Shown piece by piece: positions 1 to 8,555 of a stretch of DNA of 64,000 nucleotides. The stretch is taken from NCBI GenBank assembly GCA_035550795.1, contig DASZOL010000046.1:1-64000 (forward strand), in the 5' to 3' direction. The notes beneath the pieces are model-generated. The model searched no databases and was not told where the DNA came from. It saw only the letters and a list, made by a program, of their open reading frames with translations. Origin of the DNA: DASRDR01 sp035550795. GTDB lineage: Bacteria > Methylomirabilota > Methylomirabilia > Rokubacteriales > DASRDR01. A program made the position numbers and the translations under genes. Every line of letters starts with the position of its first letter. The stretch's first letter is position 1.

Positions 1-625
1 CCCGCTCGAGCGCCTGTCGGTAGACCTGGCTCCACTCGACCCCGTGCTCCCGCGCGTAGCAGCGCACGCTCGCCCACGCCGCCGGCGGGCAGAAGACGAT
101 CACGTCGTTGACCACCACCAGGCGGTGGAACGTGCTCAGCCCGATCAGCCGCTGAAAGACGGTGTGCACGTCCGGCCACTGCTCGTCGAGCTGAGGGGAC
201 GGCGCCAGAAACAGCCGGGCATCGTCGATCAGGACCACGCTCTCGGCGTTCAACGACCCGAGAGCCTCGAGCTCCTCCAGGAGCGGACACGGGGCCCCCA
301 CGCCGTCCGCATCATCCGTGCCGCTCCAGTGCGCGTCCAGCCAGTAGACGACCGCCCGGCCCGCGAGCCCGGACCGAAGCGCCCGCAGGACCTCGGCGGA
401 GCGGCCCTGATGCACCTCCACCCCGGGCAGGTGCCGCAGTCGCGCCCGGGCCCGCTCGGCGAACGCCTCCGACAGCTCGATCGTGTGTACCCGCGGGAAG
501 AGGGCCGCCGCCACCAGCGCGCTGTCGCCCTCGAACGTGCCCGTCTCCACGAACACCTCGAGAGGCAGCGCCGCCTTCAGGCCCTCGAGCAGCCCCCGGT
601 CGACGGAAAACGACACCGCTCCCAT
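1..625 (-). CDS. SAM-dependent methyltransferase-like protein (3' end cut by window)
   Basis: I translated this directly. ATG at 625 opens a frame that stays open for 208 codons to the window edge, so the C-terminus is missing. The protein begins MGAVSFSVDRGLLEGLKAAL. It has a Rossmann-like stretch, V-F-V-E-T-G-T-F-E-G-D-S at about residues 24-35, that fits the SAM-binding loop of class I methyltransferases. An H-T-I-E-L-S acidic strand end follows near residue 47. Later segments (V-Y-W-L-D-A-H-W, V-V-L-I-D-D-A-R) resemble the D-A-H and I-D-D strands of small class I methyltransferases. It lies 36 bases downstream of the sulfotransferase-like gene on the same strand, so the two are probably co-transcribed. 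The substrate is unknown; a role in surface glycan or lipid modification is only a guess from the neighbour. Confidence 0.6.
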   Translation of the reverse strand, partial: MGAVSFSVDRGLLEGLKAALPLEVFVETGTFEGDSALVAAALFPRVHTIELSEAFAERARARLRHLPGVEVHQGRSAEVLRALRSGLAGRAVVYWLDAHWSGTDDADGVGAPCPLLEELEALGSLNAESVVLIDDARLFLAPSPQLDEQWPDVHTVFQRLIGLSTFHRLVVVNDVIVFCPPAAWASVRCYAREHGVEWSQVYRQALER

Positions 626-661
626 GCCCCCTCCGCCCGTGCCGGACCGCGCCGGGAGGGA

Positions 662-1324
662 CTACCGGTAGTTGTCCTCGTCGTATCCCAACGCCTGGAG
701 CTGCGGGCTGGCCAGCCGGCAGATGAGCGCGCTGTAGCCGGGATCGAAGTACCGGAAGTCCCGCGCCTGGTTCTTGAAACCCACGTCCATGGCCCGCACC
801 GCCGCGCGCGCTCTCCCCTCGTCCACCGGCGCGCCGAACGCCCCCAGGACGGCGCGGAGCTGCTCCTCGGGCCGCTCCACGAACGCCTCATACCGGATCG
901 CCACCCGGTTCGGCACCGGCCCCAGCACCCACTTGTCGACGAACCCCTTCCAGAACGTGATCTGCATCCGCGCGAATCTCTCCCAGGATCGCCGGCTGTC
1001 CCGGGGAATGTTCTTGCGCGCCAGGGCGAACACGTACCAGGAGATGAGCGAGTTGACCGGGTGCCGGTACTGCACGACGTGCGCCATGGTCGCGCTGATG
1101 GGCGTGTCGAGCTCGAAGTCGTGGTCCTTCTGGAAGTTGGTCCGCGCGTCCGAGCAGGGGTGCGCCCGGCAGTGCTTGTACTTGAAGCAATAGGTGAAGG
1201 CCTCGGACACATAGAGGCCGTCATTTGCCGCGACGGGTGCGCCGTTAAAGTAGTGGCACAGCATGTTGGCGAGCAGCCGGTGCCCGCTCCGGGGAAACGT
1301 CATGCACTTGATCTTCGCGGCCAT
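662..1324 (-). CDS. Sulfotransferase-like protein
   Basis: A 220-residue protein. Near its N-terminus is M-T-F-P-R-S-G-H-R-L-L (about residues 8-18), the 5'-phosphosulfate-binding loop of PAPS-dependent sulfotransferases. The middle carries V-Q-Y-R-H-P-V-N-S-L-I-S (about 84-95), which matches the R-x-P...S 3'-phosphate-binding block of the family (R-D-P in most members, R-H-P here). It would transfer sulfate from PAPS to a hydroxyl or amine of an unknown acceptor. I chose ATG 1324 because the binding loop follows within seven residues; a TTG at 1360 would add a poorly conserved tail. The ribosome-binding site is weak. It is followed after 36 bases by the methyltransferase-like gene and preceded by ku. 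Confidence 0.65.
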   Translation of the reverse strand: MAAKIKCMTFPRSGHRLLANMLCHYFNGAPVAANDGLYVSEAFTYCFKYKHCRAHPCSDARTNFQKDHDFELDTPISATMAHVVQYRHPVNSLISWYVFALARKNIPRDSRRSWERFARMQITFWKGFVDKWVLGPVPNRVAIRYEAFVERPEEQLRAVLGAFGAPVDEGRARAAVRAMDVGFKNQARDFRYFDPGYSALICRLASPQLQALGYDEDNYR

Positions 1325-1382
1325 GCCGCGATGATCCGCCCGTCCCCGTTGGAGTGTCAAGCATTCTCGGGTCGACGCGCGC

Positions 1383-2228
1383 CTACGAGGCGCGCTGACG
1401 GCGGACCGGTCGCTTGATCTTCGTTGGCGGCGCGGCGTCGGCGGCGCTCGCCGTCTTCGCGAGCGGCTTGCGCCCGAGGCTCGCCTTGAGCGTCGCCACG
1501 AGGTCCGTAGTGGATGGACGGGCGTCCACCTCGATCCGCTGGATCTCCTGACCCGCGGCCTTCTGCTCGATCGCCTTCAGCACCCGCTTCCGGTAGTCGT
1601 CCTCGTACGCCTCGGGATGGAACTCCGCGGCCGACAGCTCCTCGATCAGCCGCTCGGCCAGGGTGCGCTCCTGCTCGCGGAGCTTCGGCGCGGCGCCCTG
1701 CTCGATCTCCATCCGATCGTGCACCTCGTCCGCAAAGAAGAGCCGCTGGAGGATGAGCCCGTCCTGCTCCGAGCGAATCGCGATCGGCGTGGTCTTGCCG
1801 CGCCAGGTGAAGGTCCCCACCGCCACGCGGTCGGACCGACGAAGGGCCTCGACCAGGAGCCGGTACCCCCGGGCTCCGTCCTTTCCGGCGCCGAGGTAGT
1901 ACGTGTGCTCGAAGTACACCGGGTCGATCGCGCCGTGCGGGAGGAACCCGTCGATGATCAGGGCCGACGTCGCCGCCTGCTCGAGCGCCTTCAGCTCGTC
2001 CGGGGTGAAGCGGACGTATTCGTCCTTGGCGTGCTCGTACGCCTTCACCGTCTCGTCCCGCGAGATCATTCCGTGCTCGGGGCACTCCAGCCGCAGCTGG
2101 ATACGCGTTCCGCACCGGGCATGAAGCACGTTGAAGGCGACGCCCTGGGGACTGGTGGCCGTGAAGAGCTGCACGGGGACCGTGGCCAGCCCGAACGTGA
2201 TGTCGAGGTTCTTCAGCGCGCGGGGCAT
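1383..2228 (-). CDS. ku: Ku, DNA end-binding protein for non-homologous end joining
   Basis: A 281-residue protein, the usual length for bacterial Ku. It opens with M-P-R-A-L-K-N-L-D-I-T-F-G-L-A-T-V-P-V-Q-L, the typical start of the Ku beta-barrel core, and carries the C-G-T-R-I...C-P-E-H-G-M segment and an R-F-T-P-D-E-L motif. The C-terminal 40 residues are basic and alanine-rich, as in homologues where this tail contacts DNA or LigD. The homodimer is expected to thread onto broken DNA ends and recruit the polymerase and ligase. An A/G-rich ribosome-binding stretch precedes ATG 2228. Its first 16 bases overlap the end of the topoisomerase gene, so the two are likely translated together. Polymerase and ligase partners lie at 11905 and 13299. 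Confidence 0.95.
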   Translation of the reverse strand: MPRALKNLDITFGLATVPVQLFTATSPQGVAFNVLHARCGTRIQLRLECPEHGMISRDETVKAYEHAKDEYVRFTPDELKALEQAATSALIIDGFLPHGAIDPVYFEHTYYLGAGKDGARGYRLLVEALRRSDRVAVGTFTWRGKTTPIAIRSEQDGLILQRLFFADEVHDRMEIEQGAAPKLREQERTLAERLIEELSAAEFHPEAYEDDYRKRVLKAIEQKAAGQEIQRIEVDARPSTTDLVATLKASLGRKPLAKTASAADAAPPTKIKRPVRRQRAS

Positions 2229-3424
2229 GCCGCCCTCTTCCTGGCCCTCGCGCCCCGGCGCGTCCCGCGCGGCCGCCGAACCCCGTCACCCCGGAGGAGC
2301 GACAGGGTGGCCGTCTCGTCGGGACCCAGACCCGGCGGTGCGGGGCTCCGGGACCGCCCTCGCCGAGGCGCCGCCCGCCGGAGCGTGCCCCTGGAGTAGG
2401 CCTCCACCACGGCCGGATGCACGTAGCACTTCCGGCAGATCGCCGGGGTGTTGCCGAGCCGCGCCGCCACGCCCTCGATGGCGCGCGCGAGGGTCCGCTT
2501 CGCCTCCAGCTCCGACTCCGACGCGGAGGCCTCGGCCCGCAGGGAGCTTGCCGCCAGGACTGTTCCGGCCCACGTCCGGAAGTCCTTGGCCGTGAAGTCC
2601 TCGCCCGAGATCTCGCGGAGGTACGCGTTCACGTCCGCCGATCCGACGGTGCGGCGCTGCCCGTCCTCGTCGACGTACTGGAACAGCTCATGCCCGGGCA
2701 GCTCCTGGCACTGCCGCACGACGCGGGCTAGCCGCCGGTCCGCGACATCGACGACGTGGCGCTTTCCTCCCTTGCCCCGGAACTCGAAGCGGAGGCCCGC
2801 GCCCTCCACCCTCACGTGCCGGGTCCGCAGGGTGGTCAGGCCGTACGAGCCGTTCTCCTCCGCATACTCCGCGTTCCCGACGCGAATCAGCGAGGTCTCC
2901 AGCAGGCGCACGACGGTGGCGAGGACCTTCGCGCGAGGTAGCCCGCGCCGGGCCAGGTCCTGGCCCACGCGCCGCCGCATGGCCGGCAGCCGTTCGGCGA
3001 ACAGCGACAGGCGCGCGTACTTGGACGTATCTCGCGTCTCTCGCCAGCGAGCGTGGTAGCGGTACTGCTTGCGGTTCCTGGCGTCCCGCCCCACGGCCTG
3101 GATGTGCCCCTCGGGGATCGGGCAGATCCACACCGCCGTCCAGGCCGGGGGGATCGCGAGCGCCCGGATGCGGCGCCGCGTCGCCAGATCGCGGACGGGC
3201 AACCCGTCGGGCGCCACGTACCGGAATCCCCGGCCCGCCCGAAGACGCTGGATGCCGGGCGCGTGGTCGGTGACGTAGCGGAGCGCCGCGGCCTCGGCGG
3301 CCGCGATCGAGCCGGCCACCGCGCGGGCGGCTGACCCTTGCCGCCCCCGCCGCGCTGGTCGCGCTCGGCGGGCCGTCCGCTCCTCGACGGACGCAGGGAT
3401 TGCGGAATCGATCGGCGAGAGCAC
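2213..3424 (-). CDS. DNA topoisomerase IB (poxvirus-like)
   Basis: About 403 residues. Family hallmarks in order are: G-R-G-F-R-Y-V-A-P-D-G-L-P-V-R-D near residues 60-75, I-P-P-A-W-T-A-V-W-I-C-P, the R-D-A-R-N-R-K-Q-Y-R-Y-H block, the catalytic-domain stretch V-G-N-A-E-Y-A-E-E-N-G-S-Y-G-L-T-T-L, F-R-G-K-G-G-K, and a C-terminal C-Y-V-H-P-A-V whose tyrosine (about residue 334) is the expected nucleophile. The enzyme nicks one strand, relaxes supercoils and religates. I chose GTG 3424 because a GAGGAGG site stands five bases upstream; a longer frame to ATG 3499 would add an unrelated tail. The proline- and arginine-rich C-terminus after the tyrosine is longer than usual. Pairing with ku suggests a shared DNA-repair transcript. 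Confidence 0.9.
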   Translation of the reverse strand: MLSPIDSAIPASVEERTARRARPARRGRQGSAARAVAGSIAAAEAAALRYVTDHAPGIQRLRAGRGFRYVAPDGLPVRDLATRRRIRALAIPPAWTAVWICPIPEGHIQAVGRDARNRKQYRYHARWRETRDTSKYARLSLFAERLPAMRRRVGQDLARRGLPRAKVLATVVRLLETSLIRVGNAEYAEENGSYGLTTLRTRHVRVEGAGLRFEFRGKGGKRHVVDVADRRLARVVRQCQELPGHELFQYVDEDGQRRTVGSADVNAYLREISGEDFTAKDFRTWAGTVLAASSLRAEASASESELEAKRTLARAIEGVAARLGNTPAICRKCYVHPAVVEAYSRGTLRRAAPRRGRSRSPAPPGLGPDETATLSLLRGDGVRRPRGTRRGARARKRAACPAR

Positions 3425-3775
3425 CGTGTCCTCCTCGGCTGCTTGTTTGTGTGATGGCACAGGGCGTCGCAGCAAGGCTCCTGCCAGAGTGCCCAGCACG
3501 GCGCGGGGTCCGTACGCTCGGGCCGCAACCCGAGACAGGGTGGCGCCGAGACGACAAAGTGACCGCCCGGGAATCCGCTCGCCATCGCGGGAGCCGCCGC
3601 CCCTCCGGCGAGGAGCAAACGTCGCGGCTCAAACGTCGCAGCACGCCGCGCGCGGAACAGATTCCATCGCCTCCCGCCGAACAGGCTCCGTCGATCCTCA
3701 AAGGCACTGATCTTGCTCCTGCGAGCACCATTCCTTCAGTTCCGGGACCCGCAGATCCTTCACTCAGGAGGAGCG

Positions 3776-4267
3776 ATGGCACAGCTCAACCCGCCTCGGC
3801 TCTCGCCCGGCCGAAGGACCGCGCCGCTCGATCTCGCCCCCGTCGTGCTGATCGCCGACAACGAGCGCCCGCTTCTGGAGCTCTTCCGGGACATCCTGGT
3901 GGAGGACCACTTCCGGGTGCTGACCGCGGCGAATGGGCGCGAGGCGCTTGCCCTCGCGGAGGCCTCCGTCCCGGACGTCCTGGTGACCGACGTGGCGATG
4001 CCGCACCTCGACGGGTTCGGCCTGATGCGCGCGGTGCGTTGTCTCTACCCCGGCATCCCCATCATCGTCATGAGCGGCGACGACCATTACGCGGGGCGGC
4101 CCGTCGAGACCCTCGCGGCGGAGCTCGGAGCCGTCGCCACCCTCATGAAGCCCTTCGATCTGAGCGTCCTGCACGAGGCTGTTCGACGCTCGGCGCCTCC
4201 GCTGCTGGACGCGCCGTCGCCGCGGGGAGCGGGGGAAACGACGATCGGCGGAGGTCGAGCCGCGTGA
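3776..4267 (+). CDS. Receiver-only response regulator
   Basis: A 163-residue CheY-like protein. After a 20-residue proline/arginine-rich leader, one receiver domain spans about residues 22-142: the acidic pocket at D28, phospho-acceptor D72 in V-T-D-V-A-M-P-H-L-D-G, the conserved S/T position in I-V-M-S-G-D, and lysine K126 in M-K-P-F-D. There is no output domain, so it probably acts by protein contact. An AGGAGGAG site lies just before ATG 3776, which fixes the start; an upstream in-frame ATG at 3713 lacks such a site. No partner histidine kinase is adjacent; the nearest is at 8556, which has its own regulator. Confidence 0.88.
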   Translation: MAQLNPPRLSPGRRTAPLDLAPVVLIADNERPLLELFRDILVEDHFRVLTAANGREALALAEASVPDVLVTDVAMPHLDGFGLMRAVRCLYPGIPIIVMSGDDHYAGRPVETLAAELGAVATLMKPFDLSVLHEAVRRSAPPLLDAPSPRGAGETTIGGGRAA

Positions 4268-4340
4268 GCGGCCGCCGCCCCCGGAGACGGCGCCCGTCGG
4301 CGGCGCGGCCCCGGCAGCACCGGAATGCGCTCGGCAGAGG

Positions 4341-5339
4341 ATGTGTCGACCGCGTCCGGGCACCGTAGCGCGCCCCGACCGCCGCGCATCTCATCTCGCG
4401 CGGGCCCGGAGTGCCGCCGGGGTCCGGCGCGCGTGCCGGCTGACAGCCCTGGCGCTCAGCCTGGCGTGCTTCGCCGGCGCGACCGAAGCCCAGTCCCCGT
4501 GGGGGGGAGCGGCTGCGTTCCTCCCGCCCGCCCCCCCACCGCATGGGTACGTCGCGGCGCGTGGAGGCGATGGGTTCACGGCCTCCGGGCCGCAGCTGCC
4601 GACCGGTACGATCATCCTGGCCGCGCCACGGGCCGACTTCGTCGTGATCGGCGCCGATCGGTTGTGGACCGACGCGCTGGCGAAGCCCGGGGACCCCCCC
4701 TGGGAGCGCCGCGGGGCCCAGGGCAAGATCGCCGTGCATCCGTCGCTGCCCCTCGCGATCGGCGTGGCCGGCCTGGCCACGCTCGACGCCGAGCGAGACA
4801 GCGTCAGCTACGTCCGGGAGCTCATCACCCCGCTCGGCGCGTCGGATCTGACCTTCGACACGATCGCAGAGCTGCTGCGGCAGCCCCTGCACGGGAAGAT
4901 ACGGGCGCTGCGAGATGCCGCGAGGCGCGCCCTCGCCGTCAACCCGGCCGATGCGGAGGCGCGGATCCGCTTGAAGGTGGCGAGGCAGACGCTCCTCATC
5001 GCCTATGTGGCAGACGGGCGGGCCTCGCTCGGGTGGGTCCAGGTCGACGACGAGTGGAAGGGGAAGCGGGAGACACCACCCCACGGGGCCGTCGCGTGGC
5101 CGGACTCCCTGGACCGGTTCTACAGGAACGCTCCGTGGGCGAGCGCGAGCGAGCTATTCGGCTATGCGATCACCGACCGGGCGGGGCTCGTCCAGCACGT
5201 GCGGCGAGTGATCACGGCGGGAATCCGGGAGGACGCCCGGCTCAACCGCGGCAAGAACCGCGACATCGGCGGCCCGGTCGACGTCGTGCTGGTCGATGCC
5301 AGGGGGGCGCGCTGTGTCCCGGCGTGCCCGCCCGTCTGA
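4341..5339 (+). CDS. Exported proteasome-fold (Ntn-hydrolase-like) protein
   Basis: A 332-residue protein with a basic N-terminus, a hydrophobic segment at about 34-50 ending A-T-E-A-Q, and then a domain resembling proteasome beta/HslV subunits. The block T-I-I-L-A-A-P...V-I-G-A-D-R starts at T90 and places D106 exactly 16 residues on, matching the T1/D17 pair of proteasome beta subunits. G-K-I-A-V-H...A-I-G-V-A-G-L follows, giving K129 as the K33 counterpart. The C-terminus G-G-P-V-D-V-V-L-V-D is also proteasome-like. T90 could be a nucleophile if the leader is removed, but no processing is demonstrated. The export signal is unusual for this fold. The start is uncertain; CTG codons nearer the signal peptide exist. 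It is a single gene between the response regulator and a convergent esterase. Confidence 0.55.
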   Translation: MCRPRPGTVARPDRRASHLARARSAAGVRRACRLTALALSLACFAGATEAQSPWGGAAAFLPPAPPPHGYVAARGGDGFTASGPQLPTGTIILAAPRADFVVIGADRLWTDALAKPGDPPWERRGAQGKIAVHPSLPLAIGVAGLATLDAERDSVSYVRELITPLGASDLTFDTIAELLRQPLHGKIRALRDAARRALAVNPADAEARIRLKVARQTLLIAYVADGRASLGWVQVDDEWKGKRETPPHGAVAWPDSLDRFYRNAPWASASELFGYAITDRAGLVQHVRRVITAGIREDARLNRGKNRDIGGPVDVVLVDARGARCVPACPPV

Positions 5340-5674
5340 GTCGTCAACGCGACAGAATGGCCGAGCCGAACACGGCCGGCCAACGATCTTCGCCCATGGC
5401 ATCTCTCGTGCACGGAAGAGTGCAAGGGCTGCGGGAGCGCAAGCTAGCTCTCTGAACCGGACGGTAGCGTCAGAGGCTACGGCGCACCTCACCGGCCGGG
5501 GTGCAGAGCATCCGCTCCGCAGCCCTCTCTCGTGGCACCTTCGAGCGAGCTCGTCGAAGCCTGATCGCGGCCTCGAGACCTCGTTCCCGGGCGCGGCTGC
5601 CCACCGGCCCCAGTCGCCGCGACACGCGTTAAACACGGCCAGAGGGCCTCCGGAGTTCAGGGAGGGGGGCCAGA
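5340..5674. other. Intergenic region, convergent ends
   Basis: These 335 bases lie between two converging genes. I found no frame with a ribosome-binding site or recognisable protein, and no strong hairpin with a T-run. Confidence 0.5.
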
Positions 5675-6379
5675 TCACCCGCCCTCGACGTGCAGGGCAA
5701 GCCAGGCCGCGACGTCGCGGATCTCGGCGTCGGACACCGCGTGCCCGATCGGGTACTCGTGGTACTTGACGGTGCAGCCGAGCGTGACCAGGACGTCGCG
5801 GGCCATGCGCGCCCGCGCGACAGGAATCAAGGGATCCTCCCCTCCGTGGGCGACGAAGACCGGGGCCCCGCGGCCCGCGGGACTGGCCTCGGCCGCGACC
5901 GTGTGGGCGAGCGGGATGTATGCCGATAGCACGAGAAGCCCGCCCAGGCGTGCCGCGTGCCGGAGCCCCACGTGGAGCGTCATGGCGCCGCCCTGGGAGA
6001 ACCCGGCCAGAATCACCCGCGCCGGAGCGACGCCCCGCGTCACCTCGGTGGCGATGAGGTCCTCGATCCGGCGCGCCGATTCGCGGATGCCCGCCTCGTC
6101 CTCGTGGCGGCTGCCTTCCAGCGCCGGCACGTCGTACCAGGCGCGCATCACCCGGCCGTCGTTGATGGTGACCGGGCGCAGCGGCGCGTGCGGGAACACG
6201 AAGCGGACGGCTGGCCGGAGGGCAAGCGCGGGCACGATCGGGAGGAAGTCGGAGCCGTCGGCGCCAAGTCCGTGGAGCCAGACGACGGACGACGCGGGCG
6301 CCGGGCCCGTCTCGACCTCGATTCCTTCGGCCGACTCGCGCACGAGTGGCCGACCCTCGGCGCGCGATGCGCGGCTCAT
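5675..6379 (-). CDS. Carboxylesterase/phospholipase-type alpha/beta hydrolase
   Basis: A 234-residue single-domain hydrolase. V-V-W-L-H-G-L-G-A-D-G (about 32-42) forms the oxyanion-hole strand, and G-F-S-Q-G-G places the nucleophile at S128. D182 in H-G-G-E-D-P-L-I-P and H213 in Y-P-I-G-H-A complete the triad. V-F-P-H-A-P-x-R-P-V-T-I-N-D-G is characteristic of the carboxylesterase 2/acyl-protein-thioesterase group. It has no signal peptide, so it is cytoplasmic and likely cleaves short-chain esters or lysophospholipids. It is transcribed away from the barrel locus that starts at 6810 and shows no operon partner. Confidence 0.9.
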   Translation of the reverse strand: MSRASRAEGRPLVRESAEGIEVETGPAPASSVVWLHGLGADGSDFLPIVPALALRPAVRFVFPHAPLRPVTINDGRVMRAWYDVPALEGSRHEDEAGIRESARRIEDLIATEVTRGVAPARVILAGFSQGGAMTLHVGLRHAARLGGLLVLSAYIPLAHTVAAEASPAGRGAPVFVAHGGEDPLIPVARARMARDVLVTLGCTVKYHEYPIGHAVSDAEIRDVAAWLALHVEGG

Positions 6380-6809
6380 CGGATTCCTTGGGTAGCACCG
6401 TCGCCTGGGCAGGTCAACCCGTGGCGAAGCCGGTCAGCGCCGGTCATCGCGGCCGACCTCGGGCGTGAGCGTGGACGCGGTGAGCGTCGCGTGGAGCCGG
6501 TGGAACCGCCACCCCGGCGTGCAGACAGCACAAGCGCTTGGCACACGCTGTCCATCAATCTACCGCCAGTTGTATGGCGCAAAAGCTTGGGGTCGTGCTG
6601 TGCCCGGTAGCATTGTCGAGTCAGGATGGCAGGACTGGCCCCCAGCAGAGACCGTAGGGAGGGACGGCCGACTGATTCGACGCGGCTTCGCCGCCGTCGC
6701 CTGTCGGCAGAGTCGTCCGCGCACGTGACACACTCTCACTCTCTGACAGGCCTCTTCCATACCGTCGCTGTGTCGCGTGGCCCGCGGGCTCCCGGAAAGG
6801 GTAAAGCCC
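6380..6809. other. Divergent promoter region upstream of the barrel gene
   Basis: These 430 bases separate the esterase (leftward) from the barrel gene (rightward) and must hold promoters for both. The right part has a lower-GC patch around 6540-6620. I see no coding frame with a start site and no clear -35/-10 or -24/-12 pair. A GCAAAAGC...GGTAGC string near 6575-6615 was examined as a possible riboswitch and set aside. Confidence 0.4.
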
Positions 6810-7709
6810 ATGCGACGCCTCGTGCTGTTCGTCGTTGCGAGCGCTCTCGCGCAGGCCCTCTGCGTTCCCGCTCTTGCGCAGGTCGGCAATCAAACCCAGG
6901 ATGTCCAGCAGGAAGCCGAAAAGGCGCAACGTGCCCTCGACATGTTCCTCAGAGCGCAGAAGGTCCTCTTCGGGAAGGGCGAGCTTGAGCTCGAGCTGAG
7001 CACCTTCTACAGCACGGACGAGAGGGACACCTTCGTCCGTGTCAATTCCGGCACGGCTCTCGCGAGGGTCGAGAGCCGGTCGGTCGACACCGCGCTCATC
7101 GCCCGGTACGGCCTCCTCAACGACGTCGAGCTCGACGTCCGGATTCCGCTCGTCTACGCGGAGCAGAAGGTCCAGGTAGGCTCCACGGAGAGCAAGAAGG
7201 ACGACTTCGGCGTCGGCGACATCGCGGCCGGCTCGAAGTACCAGGTCTGGCACGAGGACGGCGGCACTCCCGACGTGATCTTCTTTCTCGACGTGAAGTC
7301 ACCGACGGGCGACGAGCCCTTGCTTGGCACGGGACACTGGAGTGTGGGCGGGGGCGTGAGCCTCGTGAAGACCCTGGATCCGGTGGTCCTCTTTGGTCGG
7401 GTCGGGTACATCGTGACGATCGAGAAGAACGGGCGCGATCCCGGCGACGAGGTATTTTACCAGGCCGGCGTGGGGTATTCGCTGAACGACCGGGTCAGCT
7501 TCAACATGCAGGTCGTCGGCGCGTACGTGCAGGACGCGAACCTCGACAATCACAAGGTGAGCGACTCCAGCCTGGAGATCCTCAGCCTCCAGTTCGGCGT
7601 GACGGTCCTCGCGACGAAGCGCCTCTTCGTCGAGCCGGTCGTGAACTTTGGCCTCACGGCGGACGCGCCCGACGTCATTATCGGTGTCAACGTGCCGTTC
7701 AGGTTCTGA
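6810..7709 (+). CDS. Outer-membrane beta-barrel with N-terminal helix (FapF/MetA-pathway-like)
   Basis: A 299-residue protein. Residues 1-24 form a signal peptide ending A-L-A-Q. Residues 25-52 (V-G-N-Q-T-Q-D-V-Q-Q-E-A-E-K-A-Q-R-A-L-D) are a polar helical, coiled-coil-like stretch. From about residue 57 alternating polar/hydrophobic strands run to the end, which closes with phenylalanine (V-P-F-R-F), the usual outer-membrane assembly signal. The pattern fits the MetA-pathway/transporter barrel family, to which, as I recall, the Fap amyloid exporter FapF also belongs. I chose ATG 6810 because it starts the signal peptide and a GGAAAGG site precedes it. The C39 peptidase follows after 37 bases, so they are probably one operon. 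The role as a channel for the 10734/11264 proteins is inference. Confidence 0.72.
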   Translation: MRRLVLFVVASALAQALCVPALAQVGNQTQDVQQEAEKAQRALDMFLRAQKVLFGKGELELELSTFYSTDERDTFVRVNSGTALARVESRSVDTALIARYGLLNDVELDVRIPLVYAEQKVQVGSTESKKDDFGVGDIAAGSKYQVWHEDGGTPDVIFFLDVKSPTGDEPLLGTGHWSVGGGVSLVKTLDPVVLFGRVGYIVTIEKNGRDPGDEVFYQAGVGYSLNDRVSFNMQVVGAYVQDANLDNHKVSDSSLEILSLQFGVTVLATKRLFVEPVVNFGLTADAPDVIIGVNVPFRF

Positions 7710-7746
7710 GCGGCGCCCGGAGCCCTGGCGGGAGGCAGCAAGGACG

Positions 7747-8451
7747 ATGCGATTCGCACGGTGGTCCCCCTGGATCATCGCGGTGCCTCTGCTTGTGGGG
7801 CATGCTGCCGGAGCCGAGGAGCAGCCCGGCGCCCCCCGGGAGCCGGCCCCGCTCGCGGCCCGCCGCCACACGCTGAAGGATCTTCGCGATCAGTACGTGG
7901 TCAAGCAACAGCTCGACTACTCGTGCGGCGCGGCGGCCCTCGCGACGCTCATGCGCTACTACTTCGGCGAGCCCGTTACCGAGTTCGAGATCCTGAGGAT
8001 CCTGGAATCCCGGCTGAGCGAGGACGAGCAGAAGCGCAAGATCGCGCGCGGGTACTCGCTCATGGACCTCAAGTACGTGGCGGAGAGCAAGGGATACCAG
8101 GCGGCCGGCTTCAAGCTGACCATCGACGAAGCGAGACAGCTCGCCGCGCCCGTCATCGTGCACGTCCGGCCGTTCGGCTACCGGCACTTCGCCGTGCTCC
8201 GCGGCATCGTCGGCGATCGCGTGTTCCTGGCCGATCCCGCCCGGGGGAACATGCGGATCAGCATCGATCGCTTCCGCAGCGAGTGGGACGGCGTCGTCTT
8301 CGTGCTGGGCAAGCCCGGCGAGGACGCGATACGCAGCCATCCTCTCGCGGTGCCTCGACCTAGCGACGCAGGGTCCGTGCTCGGGCTTCGAAGCCTGCTG
8401 GACCTGGGAGGCGCCACCACCGATGTCGCCAGACGCATCCGAGGGCGATAG
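7747..8451 (+). CDS. Stand-alone exported C39-family cysteine peptidase
   Basis: A 234-residue protein with a signal peptide (about 1-23, ending H-A-A-G-A). The C39 peptidase domain spans about 50-190: K-Q-Q-L-D-Y-S-C-G-A-A-A-L-A-T-L gives oxyanion glutamine Q54/55 and nucleophile C60. H147 in G-Y-R-H-F-A-V-L and D163 in L-A-D-P-A-R-G complete the triad. There are no ABC-transporter domains, unlike bacteriocin exporters, so this is a periplasmic single-domain enzyme resembling FapD of Pseudomonas functional-amyloid operons. C39 enzymes usually cut after Gly-Gly or Gly-Ala. The two small exported proteins downstream carry V-E-G-E and V-E-G-A at matching places and are candidate substrates. It sits 37 bases after the barrel gene. 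Confidence 0.85.
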   Translation: MRFARWSPWIIAVPLLVGHAAGAEEQPGAPREPAPLAARRHTLKDLRDQYVVKQQLDYSCGAAALATLMRYYFGEPVTEFEILRILESRLSEDEQKRKIARGYSLMDLKYVAESKGYQAAGFKLTIDEARQLAAPVIVHVRPFGYRHFAVLRGIVGDRVFLADPARGNMRISIDRFRSEWDGVVFVLGKPGEDAIRSHPLAVPRPSDAGSVLGLRSLLDLGGATTDVARRIRGR

Positions 8452-8555
8452 GCTCCCGCGGAGACGCAAGTGGAATCCGGCGGCGCACGGCGAGACGATG
8501 ACGCTCGGGCAGCCTCTTCGGACGTCGGTCCGGTGCGGCGCAGTGGGGAGATCTG

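Noticed and set aside
6540..6620. String GCGCAAAAGC...CCCGGTAGC upstream of the barrel gene, as a second c-di-GMP riboswitch
   Set aside because: It lacks the GGCAAACC 5' strand and the GNRA-capped hairpin that are clear at 42879-42900, so the resemblance is too partial.
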